DNA of 64,000 bases from Sphingobacterium alkalisoli (GTDB lineage: Bacteria; Bacteroidota; Bacteroidia; Sphingobacteriales; Sphingobacteriaceae): contig NZ_SUKA01000001.1 of NCBI RefSeq assembly GCF_005049105.1, positions 186,001-250,000 of the forward strand, in the 5' to 3' direction. This document shows, one piece after another, positions 1-9,576 of this stretch. The number at the start of each line of letters is the position of its first letter. Position 1 is the first letter of the stretch. The notes beneath the pieces were generated by a model that had not been told where the DNA came from, ran no database searches, and worked only from the letters and a program-made list of their open reading frames with translations. The translations under genes and the position numbers were made by a program.

Positions 1-1
1 T

Positions 2-418
2 AGTAAGCTGGATCAAAACGTAGTAGCTGGATTATTCACGTATAAAAATGATCATGAAGAGATTGATATCGAGTTTTCCCGATGGTCGGTAGCAGACAAT
101 AAGGATTCGCAGTTTGCGGTGCAGCCATCGGATCGGGCCGGCAATAAGGTACGTTATGACCTCAACCTATTGGGAACCCAGTCGACACATGCTTTCGACT
201 GGCAACCAGATAGAATCGACTTCATCAGTTTACAGGGGCATGGTTTAAGTCCTAAACCTGAAAATCTGATACAGGAGTGGACCTATACGGGAGACGATAT
301 TCCTCCCAAAAACGAGGAAAGGTTACGCATGAACTTATGGCTGTTTCGTGGTGCAGCACCGTCAGATCTGAAAGAGCAGGAAATCATCATCGAAAAAGTA
401 GAGTTTATTAAAAAATAA
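2..418 (+). CDS. GH16-like (concanavalin-fold) protein, 3' end only
   Basis: The reading frame is open from base 2, so the gene starts outside the window; 138 C-terminal residues are visible. The motif EIDIEFSRW at about residues 20-28 of the fragment resembles the catalytic EIDIE strand of family-16 glycoside hydrolases and laminarinase-like domains, and the later tryptophan-rich strands fit a beta-sandwich. Only 8 bases separate its stop from nagB, so it probably belongs to the same amino-sugar operon and acts on an extracellular or periplasmic glycan. A GTG at 119 lies inside the domain and is not a credible start. Family assignment is moderate because the N-terminal half and any signal peptide are missing. 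Confidence 0.6.
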   Translation, partial: SKLDQNVVAGLFTYKNDHEEIDIEFSRWSVADNKDSQFAVQPSDRAGNKVRYDLNLLGTQSTHAFDWQPDRIDFISLQGHGLSPKPENLIQEWTYTGDDIPPKNEERLRMNLWLFRGAAPSDLKEQEIIIEKVEFIKK

Positions 419-426
419 ATAGGAAA

Positions 427-1188
427 ATGTCAGAATATTTTAAAAATGTCCATGTTTTTCTGTCGGCACAACAAGCAGGTTATGCGGCAGGACAGGCTAT
501 TGAAGAACAGATTGTACAATTACAGAAAGAGAAGCAGCATATTCGAATGATATTTGCGGCAGCTCCCTCGCAAGATTACATGTTGGAATACCTTTCGCAG
601 TCCAAAAATATTCAATGGGCTAACATCATCGCTTTTAATATGGATGAATATGTTGGCCTGGCAGAAAATTCTCCCCAGTTGTTTTCCCAATATCTGGAAA
701 AGAACCTTTTTTCTAAAGTAAATGTTCGGGAAAAACATACCATATCGACTAAAGGAGACGTGCACAACGAGATAAGACGTTTTTCGGAGATGATTGAAAA
801 CGGACCTATTGATATCGTATGTCTCGGCATCGGAGAAAATGGTCATCTCGCATTCAATGATCCGCCGGTGGCTGATTTTAATGATCCCGATACCGTCAAA
901 TTGGTGGATCTGGATGTTGTATGCCGGCAACAACAGGTAAATGACAAGTGTTTTTCTACACTAGATGAGGTACCGTCGACAGCGTTAACTTTAACGATAC
1001 CGACTTTGTTACGTGGCGAAGCATTATTTTGCGTCGTTATAGGTGCGCATAAAAAGGAGGCTGTTAGACATGCCTTGCTTAGCCCTGTTGATGCTTCTTG
1101 GCCGGCAACGATCCTGCGCGAACATCCCAATTGCCAGTATTTCTTCGATAAAGAAGCCTATAGCGAAGTCGCAGTAATGAAGGTTTGA
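427..1188 (+). CDS. nagB: Glucosamine-6-phosphate deaminase (NagB family)
   Basis: This 253-residue cytoplasmic enzyme should convert glucosamine-6-phosphate to fructose-6-phosphate and ammonia. The signature GIGENGHLAFNDP sits at residues 134-146, with His140 matching the general-acid histidine of NagB and Asp73 (MDEY) matching the proton-transfer aspartate. Compared with E. coli NagB, the Asp of the GxGxDGH motif is Asn138 and the following NEP glutamate is Asp145; this variant occurs in a divergent NagB-like branch, so activity is likely but not certain. It lies 8 bases after the GH16-like gene and 32 before nagA, the normal deacetylase/deaminase pairing. Confidence 0.9.
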   Translation: MSEYFKNVHVFLSAQQAGYAAGQAIEEQIVQLQKEKQHIRMIFAAAPSQDYMLEYLSQSKNIQWANIIAFNMDEYVGLAENSPQLFSQYLEKNLFSKVNVREKHTISTKGDVHNEIRRFSEMIENGPIDIVCLGIGENGHLAFNDPPVADFNDPDTVKLVDLDVVCRQQQVNDKCFSTLDEVPSTALTLTIPTLLRGEALFCVVIGAHKKEAVRHALLSPVDASWPATILREHPNCQYFFDKEAYSEVAVMKV

Positions 1189-1220
1189 TTTTGTAGCCAA
1201 TTTTCACTAGGTTTAGTAGG

Positions 1221-2408
1221 ATGAGCAACTTGTTGATATATAATGGAAGACTGATCGGTACTGCAGGTATTTTAGCAGAAGCCTATCTCTATGCCAGAGA
1301 TGGGGTGATATACGACATAGGTGTGGGTAAACCGGCGCATATAGACGAAGATGCTGTGCTGATTGATGCCGAAGGCTTGTATATTTCTCCTGGTTTTATT
1401 GATATGCATGTTCATGGCGGTGGTGGACACGATTTTATGGACGGCACGGTTGAAGCCTTTCTGGGTGTTGCAGAGACCCATGTTAGGTACGGTACAACAG
1501 CCCTGAGTCCTACCACGTTGACCAGTACCACAGAGACCTTGTTTCAGACATTGGACGCATACAAAGCAGCTAAAGAAATTAATACCAAGGGCGCACAATT
1601 TGTCGGCGTTCATCTCGAAGGCCCATACTTTGCGCTGAGTCAAAAGGGCGCACAAGATCCTAAATACATTCGTCACCCAGATCCTGAAGAATACGAGAAG
1701 ATATTGGCGTACTCGGATGATATTGTACGGTGGAGTGCCGCCCCGGAGTTACCCGGAGCCATAGCGTTCGGTAGGTACGTGAAATCCAAGGGTAAGGTAT
1801 TAGCTCTAGCGCATACCGATGCAGTATATGAAGAAGTACAAGTGGGGTTTGATAATGGTTATACCTTGGCCACACATTTTTATTCGGCCATGTCGGGCAT
1901 AACTAGACGAAATGCCTATCGATATGCCGGCGCCGTGGAAGCGGGGTATTTGATCGACGAAATGGATGTTGAGATCATCGCTGACGGCATTCATGTTCCA
2001 TCCCCATTGCTCCGACTGGTTTTCAAAATCAAAGGCGCCAACAGGATAGCATTGGTCACAGACGCCATGCGTGCTGCGGGCATGCCTGAAGGAGAAAGTA
2101 TACTTGGTGCAAAACAAGAAGGCACAAAAGTCATTGTAGAAGATGGCGTAGCCAAGTTGTTGGATAGGTCTGCTTTTGCGGGGAGTGTCGCTACTGCTGA
2201 TCGCTTGGTGCGAACCATGATGCGGGAAGGGCATGTGTCGCTCTTCGATTCGGTCAAGATGATGACATCGACTCCAGCCCGCATCATGGGACTAGATAGT
2301 AAAGGCTATTTAGCAATCGGAATGGATGCCGATATCGTCTTATTTGATGATGATATCCGTGTTGCAGTGACCATAATTGCGGGTGAAGTAAGGTATCAAG
2401 CCCATTAA
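1221..2408 (+). CDS. nagA: N-acetylglucosamine-6-phosphate deacetylase
   Basis: This 395-residue amidohydrolase should remove acetate from N-acetylglucosamine-6-phosphate to give the substrate of NagB. Metal and active-site residues are visible in order: HVH at 63-65, Glu133 in HLEGP, His198 in AHTDA, His219 in THFYSAM, His258 in DGIHV and the catalytic Asp281 in LVTDAM. Length matches the family. It has no signal peptide and is cytoplasmic. It follows nagB by 32 bases and precedes two exported hexosaminidases, so the operon links extracellular GlcNAc release to intracellular use. Confidence 0.95.
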   Translation: MSNLLIYNGRLIGTAGILAEAYLYARDGVIYDIGVGKPAHIDEDAVLIDAEGLYISPGFIDMHVHGGGGHDFMDGTVEAFLGVAETHVRYGTTALSPTTLTSTTETLFQTLDAYKAAKEINTKGAQFVGVHLEGPYFALSQKGAQDPKYIRHPDPEEYEKILAYSDDIVRWSAAPELPGAIAFGRYVKSKGKVLALAHTDAVYEEVQVGFDNGYTLATHFYSAMSGITRRNAYRYAGAVEAGYLIDEMDVEIIADGIHVPSPLLRLVFKIKGANRIALVTDAMRAAGMPEGESILGAKQEGTKVIVEDGVAKLLDRSAFAGSVATADRLVRTMMREGHVSLFDSVKMMTSTPARIMGLDSKGYLAIGMDADIVLFDDDIRVAVTIIAGEVRYQAH

Positions 2409-2479
2409 AAGGTTATTGATGTGACGTAATGTAAACTCAACATTTTGTCTAATGCGAAATCTGGGTTAAAATTAATATT

Positions 2480-4024
2480 ATGAAAAATTATATAAGTCTA
2501 CTCGTTGGAATTTGGTTTTTGTTTACAGCGACCGCTCTTGCCCAGCGAGATGTGGATCGAGATTTTAAGGTGAAAGGGTTTCATTTGGATCTCCGGATCC
2601 AGGTCATGAAGTTACCCGCATTAAAGGCTTTTGCAAAAAAGCTGAAAGACAATGGGTTGAATACATTGGTCATGGAGTGGGAGGCTACTTATCCATTCAA
2701 AGATCATCCGCTGATTCCCAATAGATATGCCTATACACGAGAGGAGGTCGTCGATTTTATTTCGTATTGTGATTCTCTAGGACTCGACGTGATTCCTTTA
2801 CAGCAGAGCTTCGGTCATGTGGAGTACATTCTTCGGCATTATCGATACAAGGATCTACGGGAAGATCAAAAAGATTATTCCCAGGTGAATCCGCTTCGTG
2901 AAGAATTAAACAAGGAACTGTTTACAAGTCTTTACAAAGATCTGATCGGCACACACACCTCAGATTATATCCATATTGGGGGAGATGAAACCTACTTATT
3001 AGGACATTCTGCCGAATCAAAGAAAAAAGTTGAAGCCGTGGGCAAGGGCCGATTATATGGCGATTACATTAAACTGTTGTGCGATATTGTCGTGAGTTTA
3101 GGAAAACGGCCTGTACTTTGGGCGGATATTGCGTTAAAATACCCAGACGCGTTGGAGGGTCTGCCCAAGGAAACTGTTTTTGTAGATTGGAATTATGGCT
3201 GGGATATCAATATGTTTGGCAAGCATGATAACCTATTGAATAGTGGTTTCGAAATATGGGGATCACCGGCCATCCGAAGCCATCCCGATAATTACTTCTT
3301 AACACAGTGGGAAAAGCATTTTAATAATATACGGGATTTCATCCCTCTGGCCCGAGAATTTGGTTATCAGGGCATGGTCATGACCTCATGGTCTACATCG
3401 GGACTGTATTCTCCCGTATGGGAATCGACGCGCGATATTGTCGACCTGTATACAATCCGTCGTGTATATCCCATTTCTGGATTCAATATCTTAATAGCGG
3501 CTTATTTTCAGAGCGTTAATAATAGTTCAGCATTAGATGTGAATGATTTTGTCACATCATATGCTAAGGCGCAATATGGTTTTGGCGATAAACAAGCCAC
3601 ACGATTCCGGGAAGCTCTGCACGCTATTCCCTACGAAATCAATCAGGGAAAAATCAGTAAAGAACCCCTCGAAATCACCGCTTTTCGGGATAGTGCACAA
3701 CTGGTTTCACAAATTTTCCATGAACTAAAACCGCGTAAGAATGTGGAAGAATTTGAACATTACCGTTTGATGGCCGATATTCGCCTACAATACTTGAGTT
3801 ATATGTCTATCGAATTGCGGGCAAATTCACCGGATTTTCAACAAAGGGATGTTCCTGCACTATTGGCAGAACTGCAGGCTATAGATACGACAACACTAGA
3901 CCGACGATTTGCCGAATTAAACAAGTATTTGCTACATGATGCTGAAATAGCACAAGAAAACGAGCTACGAAACAGTAAAATCAAAATACTCTACGAGCGA
4001 TTGGCCCGAGATACTACACATTAA
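2480..4024 (+). CDS. Exported GH20-type beta-N-acetylhexosaminidase-like protein (first copy)
   Basis: This 514-residue protein begins with a signal peptide (hydrophobic stretch ending at ALAQ, about residue 22). The body is a GH20-like TIM barrel: a KGFHLDLR strand near the start, and the catalytic pair Asp169-Glu170 in HIGGDET, the GH20 motif where Asp orients the substrate acetamido group and Glu is the acid. It lacks the separate N-terminal GH20b and carbohydrate-binding domains found in the next gene, so it is a compact catalytic-domain form. It ends 7 bases before the second hexosaminidase. The exact linkage cut is not deducible; GlcNAc or GalNAc release is inferred from the family and from nagA/nagB. 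Confidence 0.82.
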   Translation: MKNYISLLVGIWFLFTATALAQRDVDRDFKVKGFHLDLRIQVMKLPALKAFAKKLKDNGLNTLVMEWEATYPFKDHPLIPNRYAYTREEVVDFISYCDSLGLDVIPLQQSFGHVEYILRHYRYKDLREDQKDYSQVNPLREELNKELFTSLYKDLIGTHTSDYIHIGGDETYLLGHSAESKKKVEAVGKGRLYGDYIKLLCDIVVSLGKRPVLWADIALKYPDALEGLPKETVFVDWNYGWDINMFGKHDNLLNSGFEIWGSPAIRSHPDNYFLTQWEKHFNNIRDFIPLAREFGYQGMVMTSWSTSGLYSPVWESTRDIVDLYTIRRVYPISGFNILIAAYFQSVNNSSALDVNDFVTSYAKAQYGFGDKQATRFREALHAIPYEINQGKISKEPLEITAFRDSAQLVSQIFHELKPRKNVEEFEHYRLMADIRLQYLSYMSIELRANSPDFQQRDVPALLAELQAIDTTTLDRRFAELNKYLLHDAEIAQENELRNSKIKILYERLARDTTH

Positions 4025-4031
4025 GATATAT

Positions 4032-6587
4032 ATGATGATAAAAGCGATATGTTCAAGCCTCTGTGCGTTGCTATTATTTGCGTTGCAAGTAAATGGCGCA
4101 TCACAACAAGATACATTGCGAATCGATGTGAGCTGGTTACCCATCGAAAACAACTATGCAGGTAAAGAGCAGGCCCTGTCTGTACTGACCTTTAAAAATA
4201 ATGGGGAGATAGCCTTGCCTAAAACCGGTTGGCGGTTGTATTTTAACTTTATACGGATCGCGACACCCAAAAACGAGCAAAATTTGCTTGATATTAATCA
4301 TGTGAATGGAGATTTATTCTATTTTAGCCCCTCCAGAGACTTTGAAGGACTAAAACCAGGCGAGGAAATTAGCTATGAGTTGATTTCTCATTCGTGGTTA
4401 GTCAACCGCTCGGATGCCCCTCAGGGATTTTATGTCGTCTGGGATGACAAGCGGATTCAGCCTCTGGCAGCAGTGGACATTCGTGCTCCTCAAGATGAAA
4501 AGAAATTTTATCGGGTAGCAAACGACAACGAAGAGACATCGGCGTCCTTATTCGACCAAAATCAATCGATTCATGCTAAAATCAAGGTGATCCCTCAAAA
4601 AATCTTTCCGACGCCACAGGTTTACGAAGAGAAAGTCGGTCATTTTGAACTCAATCATGCCACAAAAATAGTTGCCGATGTCGTGTTTTCGAATGAAGTG
4701 GAACTACTGAAGGAAGATCTTTCTGCGTTAATGGGAGTTCAGTTCGGAAGTGGATCCGGAACTGGAAATACGATACAGCTTAAAGTCGATGCAGCACTGT
4801 CTGAGGAAGCTTACCGTATGGAAATAGACCATGATGGGGTGCGGATTTTTGCAGGTCAAGCAGCAGGAGCCTTCTACGCCATTCAATCGTTGAAGACGCT
4901 TATCGATCCCCACTATTTTGCTTCTTCACAAAATAAATCCATTTCGTTGCCCGCCATCAACGTTGCAGACGAGCCACGCTTTGGTAAACGGGCACTCATG
5001 CTGGATGTAGCCCGAAATTTCCAATCCAAGGAGCAGGTGCTTAAAGTTTTGAACCTGATGGGATTATATAAGCTTAATACCTTGCATTTTCATTTGAATG
5101 ATGACGAAGGTTGGCGACTGGAAATTCCAAGTTTTCCGGAGCTTACAGCGATCGGAAGTCAGCGGGGACATATTTTTGGCGAAGATCAGACCAGTCTCCC
5201 ACCATCATACGGATCAGGACCATTTGCTGGGAAGAACTCAGGTTCGGGCTATTACACCGAAGCAGACTTTATAGAGATCTTGCAATATGCTACAGCACGA
5301 CATATTCGCGTTATTCCCGAGATTGAAACGCCGGGCCATGCCCGTGCAGCAATTAAAGCGATGGAAGCCAGATACCAGCGATTAATGAAAGAAGGTAAGG
5401 AAGATGAAGCCAAAAAGTATCTATTACGAGATTTTGACGATCAGTCTGTGTACCGTTCTGTCCAAAAATGGAATGATAATGTCATGGATGTTTCTATGCC
5501 CTCAGTATACGATTTTCTGGAGGTCGTAGTAGATGACGTTATTGCGTTATACCAACAAGCAGGCGCCCCATTGGAGATCATTCATTTCGGTGGCGACGAG
5601 GTACCCAATGGTGTTTGGGAGCAATCACCAGCATTTGCTAAACTAAAGGCTACCGATGAGCAAATTGAGCATACAGATCAGTTATGGGATTACTATTTTG
5701 ATAAAGTAGATAAGCTTTTGAAAGCACGAAACCTCACCTTGTTCGGTTGGGAAGAAGTGGGTATGCACAAGGTTTTGGATGGAAATGGAAAAAAAAGGTG
5801 GATTCCCAATGAACAGTTCAAAGACCGAAATATTCATCTCAATGTATGGAATAATCTATCTGGAAATGAAGACTTAGCCTATCGATTGGCGAACTCGGGA
5901 TACAAGGTAATGCTTTCTTTCGTTAGCAACTTTTATCTTGATATGGCCTATTACAAAAGCTTTAACGAGCCCGGGTTTTATTGGGGAGGTTTTATAGACC
6001 TAGATAAACCATTTAGTTTTATTCCATTTGATTATTTAAAAAACCAACAACGAGATTGGCTAGGGCGCCAGCTACGCCCCGAAGTATTGCAAAATGCGGA
6101 AAAGCTAACCGAAGCAGGTCGAAAAAATATCATTGGAATTCAAGGCTTACTTTGGGCAGAGACCGTTAAAAATCCGGAACAGATGGAGTATCTGATTTTA
6201 CCCCGTTTTTTTGCCCTGGTCGAAAAAGCTTGGGCGCAAGCCCCAAATTGGGAAACCGAGACAGATCAAGTTCTTTTCAACGAACAATATGCAGGGGATT
6301 TAGCTACTTTTTACCACACCTTAGGTCATCGTGAACTGAAGCGTATGGATTATTATGCCGGAGGCTTCAATTATCGTATTCCAAGACCAGGCATCAAATC
6401 AGCGAGCGGAAAGTTGTATGTGAATACACAACTGCCGGGTTTTACCGTTCGATATACGGTAGATGGTACGGAGCCCACGATCGACAGCCCCATTGTTACC
6501 CAGCCGATTGAGTTTAACGACAACGCGCGCTTTAAATCATTTAATGACTTGGGCAGAGGATCTGCGGTATCGAACACAAACAATTAA
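4032..6587 (+). CDS. Exported beta-N-acetylhexosaminidase (GH20, chitobiase type)
   Basis: The 851-residue product starts with a signal peptide (about residues 1-24). An N-terminal domain (about 25-160) resembles the chitobiase carbohydrate-binding CHB_HEX domain, followed by a GH20b domain (about 195-310, ending in the strand GAFYAIQSLKTL), the GH20 TIM barrel with KRALMLDVARNF and the catalytic Asp522-Glu523 in HFGGDEVPNG, and a C-terminal chitobiase-type beta domain with VRYTVDGTEPT. This is the full architecture of chitobiase-like hexosaminidases, which release terminal GlcNAc from chito-oligosaccharides or glycoconjugates in the periplasm. It sits between the first GH20 gene and the transporter. 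Confidence 0.93.
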   Translation: MMIKAICSSLCALLLFALQVNGASQQDTLRIDVSWLPIENNYAGKEQALSVLTFKNNGEIALPKTGWRLYFNFIRIATPKNEQNLLDINHVNGDLFYFSPSRDFEGLKPGEEISYELISHSWLVNRSDAPQGFYVVWDDKRIQPLAAVDIRAPQDEKKFYRVANDNEETSASLFDQNQSIHAKIKVIPQKIFPTPQVYEEKVGHFELNHATKIVADVVFSNEVELLKEDLSALMGVQFGSGSGTGNTIQLKVDAALSEEAYRMEIDHDGVRIFAGQAAGAFYAIQSLKTLIDPHYFASSQNKSISLPAINVADEPRFGKRALMLDVARNFQSKEQVLKVLNLMGLYKLNTLHFHLNDDEGWRLEIPSFPELTAIGSQRGHIFGEDQTSLPPSYGSGPFAGKNSGSGYYTEADFIEILQYATARHIRVIPEIETPGHARAAIKAMEARYQRLMKEGKEDEAKKYLLRDFDDQSVYRSVQKWNDNVMDVSMPSVYDFLEVVVDDVIALYQQAGAPLEIIHFGGDEVPNGVWEQSPAFAKLKATDEQIEHTDQLWDYYFDKVDKLLKARNLTLFGWEEVGMHKVLDGNGKKRWIPNEQFKDRNIHLNVWNNLSGNEDLAYRLANSGYKVMLSFVSNFYLDMAYYKSFNEPGFYWGGFIDLDKPFSFIPFDYLKNQQRDWLGRQLRPEVLQNAEKLTEAGRKNIIGIQGLLWAETVKNPEQMEYLILPRFFALVEKAWAQAPNWETETDQVLFNEQYAGDLATFYHTLGHRELKRMDYYAGGFNYRIPRPGIKSASGKLYVNTQLPGFTVRYTVDGTEPTIDSPIVTQPIEFNDNARFKSFNDLGRGSAVSNTNN

Positions 6588-6600
6588 CAACCGATAAATT

Positions 6601-7917
6601 ATGGCACAAGATAAGACAGTAACTGTAGCTTCCCTGAGTAAAAGAGATACGATAATTTCCATTGCAATTATCGGGGGATTGTTCTTTATTTTTGGTTTTG
6701 TAACGTGGGTCAATGCGATTCTAATCCCCTATTTTAAGATCGCTTGCGAACTTAATCATTTTGAGTCTTATCTTGTTGCCTTCGCTTTTTATATTGCCTA
6801 TCTCGTCATGTCTTTGCCGGCTGGATATCTATTAAAAAAGATAGGCTTTAAAAAAGGGATGATGATTGGCTTTCTGATTATGGCCGTAGGTGCCGGGTTG
6901 TTTGTTCCTGCAGGATTTTCAAGGGCCTATCCGTTGTTTCTGACAGGTCTTTTTACCTTAGGTGTCGGATTGTCTATTCTGCAGACTGCCGCTAATCCAT
7001 ATATCACGATCTTGGGTGACAAAGAGCGTGCGGCACAACGCTTTAGTATTATGGGGATTTGCAATAAGCTGGCGGGTATTATTGCACCATTATTGTTTGC
7101 TGCGGTTATTTTGCGTTCGACCGATAATGCGTTATTTGAACAGATCAGTCTGATGGAGGGAGCTGAGAAGGAGCTGGCACTGGATGCGCTTATTGCGCGT
7201 GTCATCATGCCTTATGCCGTAGTGGCAGGGGTATTGTTACTGCTCGGCCTCTTAGTGCGCTATTCACCGTTGCCTGAGATTGATACAGAAACCGAAGATG
7301 AGCAGATGGCGACATCTAATGCGGATAAGAAAAGTATTCTTGATTTTCCCCATTTAGTATTTGGGGCTATTGCGATTTTCTTTCATGTCGGCTCGCAGGT
7401 AATCGCAGTGGACAGCATCATCAATTATGTGGCCGCGACAGGCGTTCCTTTTCTGGAGGCTAAAGTTTTTCCCTCATACACATTAACCGCGACAATTGTT
7501 GGCTATTTATTGGGGATCGCGTTTATTCCTAAAATTATGAGCCAATTAACTGCATTAAGAATATGTACCATTTCTGGTCTACTGTTAAGCGTAATGATTA
7601 TATTGGTGGAAGGTAATGTGGCGTTTTTGGGACATTCTACAGATATTTCGGTTTGGTTTATCGTGTTGTTGGGCTTTGCTAATTCCATGATCTGGGCAGG
7701 CGTATGGCCTTTAGCTTTAGACAATCTCGGGCGTTTTATCAAAATCGGCGCTTCGTTATTGATCATGGGCTTGTGTGGAAACGCGATAATGCCTTTGATA
7801 TATGGTTATTTGGCCGATACACATGGGCTAAAAGAAGCGTACTGGGTGTTGGTACCTTGCTATATGTATCTCATATTCTATGCCTATTATGGCTTTAAGT
7901 TGAAACGCTGGTCATGA
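6601..7917 (+). CDS. FucP-family sugar:H+ symporter (probable GlcNAc transporter)
   Basis: This 438-residue protein has about 12 hydrophobic segments and typical features of the FucP/NagP branch of the major facilitator superfamily, such as the LQTAANPYITILG segment and GFANSMIWAGVWPLALDNLG near the C-terminus. It lies 13 bases after the second hexosaminidase and ends the operon, so uptake of GlcNAc across the inner membrane is the likely role (NagP-like). No kinase gene is visible in the window; phosphorylation before NagA would need a kinase encoded elsewhere, possibly upstream. Substrate is an inference from context. Confidence 0.85.
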   Translation: MAQDKTVTVASLSKRDTIISIAIIGGLFFIFGFVTWVNAILIPYFKIACELNHFESYLVAFAFYIAYLVMSLPAGYLLKKIGFKKGMMIGFLIMAVGAGLFVPAGFSRAYPLFLTGLFTLGVGLSILQTAANPYITILGDKERAAQRFSIMGICNKLAGIIAPLLFAAVILRSTDNALFEQISLMEGAEKELALDALIARVIMPYAVVAGVLLLLGLLVRYSPLPEIDTETEDEQMATSNADKKSILDFPHLVFGAIAIFFHVGSQVIAVDSIINYVAATGVPFLEAKVFPSYTLTATIVGYLLGIAFIPKIMSQLTALRICTISGLLLSVMIILVEGNVAFLGHSTDISVWFIVLLGFANSMIWAGVWPLALDNLGRFIKIGASLLIMGLCGNAIMPLIYGYLADTHGLKEAYWVLVPCYMYLIFYAYYGFKLKRWS

Positions 7918-7932
7918 TTTTAGCGCGGGTAT

Positions 7933-8355
7933 TTACTCTTCATTTTTATTGGTCGATTTCTTGCGATGATCATCCATATCACTCAGCTCAAGTTCCAACG
8001 CTTTGTTGCTCAGCTGAATTTCAATAAAGGAAATGACTAAAGACACCGTAAAAAACAATAAGCTTGATGCAAAAGAAATTTCTGCAATCAATGTGTTATC
8101 TAGGTATATGCCGTACATACATGTGATACAAGCTATAAAACTTAAGACCCCCATGCCCTGCATATGCCGTAGTAGATTAAGTCGATAACGAAGATTCCCA
8201 ATCTGACCTTTTAGTACCCCACCTTTATTGTGTTCAAGATATTTAGCATGCAGGCTTCTAACCAAAGCTGCCAAGGCCAAAAATCGATTTGTGTATGCTA
8301 GCATAATTAAACTGATAGCAGGAAAGAGCAAAGCCGCCGTATTGTACGTTATCAT
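7933..8355 (-). CDS. DUF2721 family membrane protein
   Basis: This 140-residue protein shows the DUF2721 pattern: an N-terminal hydrophobic segment with LLFPAISLIMLAYTNRFLAL, a basic middle region and two further membrane helices (about residues 68-85 and 92-110), then a charged, lysine-rich tail. Function of the family is unknown. It is convergent with the transporter gene, with only 15 bases between the stops, and is followed on its own strand by no recognisable terminator. Confidence 0.8.
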   Translation of the reverse strand: MITYNTAALLFPAISLIMLAYTNRFLALAALVRSLHAKYLEHNKGGVLKGQIGNLRYRLNLLRHMQGMGVLSFIACITCMYGIYLDNTLIAEISFASSLLFFTVSLVISFIEIQLSNKALELELSDMDDHRKKSTNKNEE

Positions 8356-8472
8356 GAGCTAAATGGATATATTTTATGCTGTAAAGTAATAAAGCAATTC
8401 TCAAAGATATTAAGCGCAGTTTTAAAATCCATATAATATTTTTTTTATGCCTAGCGGTTGGCCCGCTTTCTT

Positions 8473-8547
8473 CTATAATTCATCTGCTAAAAGTTTAAAT
8501 TTCGTGCCTACAACATTACGTACCACAATATTCTTTGTCTTGGACAT
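8473..8547 (-). CDS. Possible 24-residue small ORF downstream of the GntR-type gene
   Basis: An ATG-initiated frame of 24 codons starts 45 bases after the stop of the GntR-type regulator on the same strand; its product is rich in Val, Lys and Leu and ends in ADEL. A hairpin AGCGG-TTGGC-CCGCT (8453-8467) lies just after its stop. The codons look ordinary for this genome, but nothing identifies it; it may be the decayed start of a lost gene. Low confidence as a real gene. Confidence 0.2.
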   Translation of the reverse strand: MSKTKNIVVRNVVGTKFKLLADEL

Positions 8548-8592
8548 GTGTTTTCTGATTTACTGAATCAAGATATAGAGCAAACGAAATGA

Positions 8593-9576
8593 TCATAATG
8601 AATTTCTCAGAATCACTTTGGTAGGACATCGTAAAAAAACTGCATTTTTATTCATAATCGCTTTTGCAGCCTCCGCGCCCATTTTGCTGAAATCAGTACT
8701 GATTACGGTAATACCATCTTCAATTATTTCTTTAACAGCTGTATCGTTGTAGGATATTAGACCTACTTCCTGTCCCAGCTTCCAACTCTTTTTACGAACG
8801 TTTTTTACTATATCGACATCATCTTGGTCATATCGGCTAAACGTGATATATACGTCCCCTTTTTCCATTTCCTTCTCCTGCACAAGATGAACAATCTTTT
8901 GTTTTTTTCCGTGTTCATTAGCAAACGACTTAAAGCCATCTATCAGATCGCCTGCATGAAAGGCTTCCAAAGGAGCTACCAAGACCAACCGTTTGTACTT
9001 TTCTAGCTGCGGTAATAACTCAGTCAATGAGTTGATAATATCCTGCTCGTGGTCTTGATAGATAGAGGTATACTCCCCTTCTAGTCCTTTTTCTAAATGG
9101 TCGATAATCACGCGCTTGCTTGCCGGGATTTTATTTAAAATATGATTGGGATTTTCCTTAAAATAGGTCACCACGACAAAATGCGTATAACTTCCAAGAT
9201 TCTCTTCGATAAGTTTTTCAAACACCTTAAAATTGTGATGATGAAAATACACATCAACTTCCGCATGTTCTTTTATCGTTTCAATGAAAGATTGATATAC
9301 ACGATCACGAAGAATGTTCATCTTATCCAAAACGAGGCACACTCGATAAGGGAGATGTTGTTTTAGACGTTTTAAATAGTAGCCTTTGCGGTATTCAGAT
9401 TCAATAATCCCTTTTTCTAGCAAATAATTTAAGCCTTTCAGTGCTGTTTCTTTACTTATTTTAAGTCGGTCTGTGAGCTGATTGAGAGAAGGAAGTCTAT
9501 CGTTTATTTCAAGTTTGTTCTCTTCAGCGAGGGTCATTATAAAGTCGACCAATTGCATGTATTTTAAACGGTTCAT
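8593..9576 (-). CDS. GntR-type transcriptional regulator with sugar-binding-protein-like effector domain
   Basis: The 327-residue product has an N-terminal winged helix (about residues 1-70; LTDRLKISKETALKGLNYL followed by a wing segment) and a C-terminal domain resembling periplasmic-binding-protein/LacI ligand domains, with strands such as YRVCLVLD and QEVGLISYNDTAVKEI. This combination is common in Bacteroidota regulators of sugar loci. It is divergent from the FAD oxidoreductase gene across a 352-base spacer, so it is the likely local regulator of that unit. A clear -33/-7 promoter lies 45-75 bases upstream of its start. Confidence 0.88.
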   Translation of the reverse strand: MNRLKYMQLVDFIMTLAEENKLEINDRLPSLNQLTDRLKISKETALKGLNYLLEKGIIESEYRKGYYLKRLKQHLPYRVCLVLDKMNILRDRVYQSFIETIKEHAEVDVYFHHHNFKVFEKLIEENLGSYTHFVVVTYFKENPNHILNKIPASKRVIIDHLEKGLEGEYTSIYQDHEQDIINSLTELLPQLEKYKRLVLVAPLEAFHAGDLIDGFKSFANEHGKKQKIVHLVQEKEMEKGDVYITFSRYDQDDVDIVKNVRKKSWKLGQEVGLISYNDTAVKEIIEDGITVISTDFSKMGAEAAKAIMNKNAVFLRCPTKVILRNSL

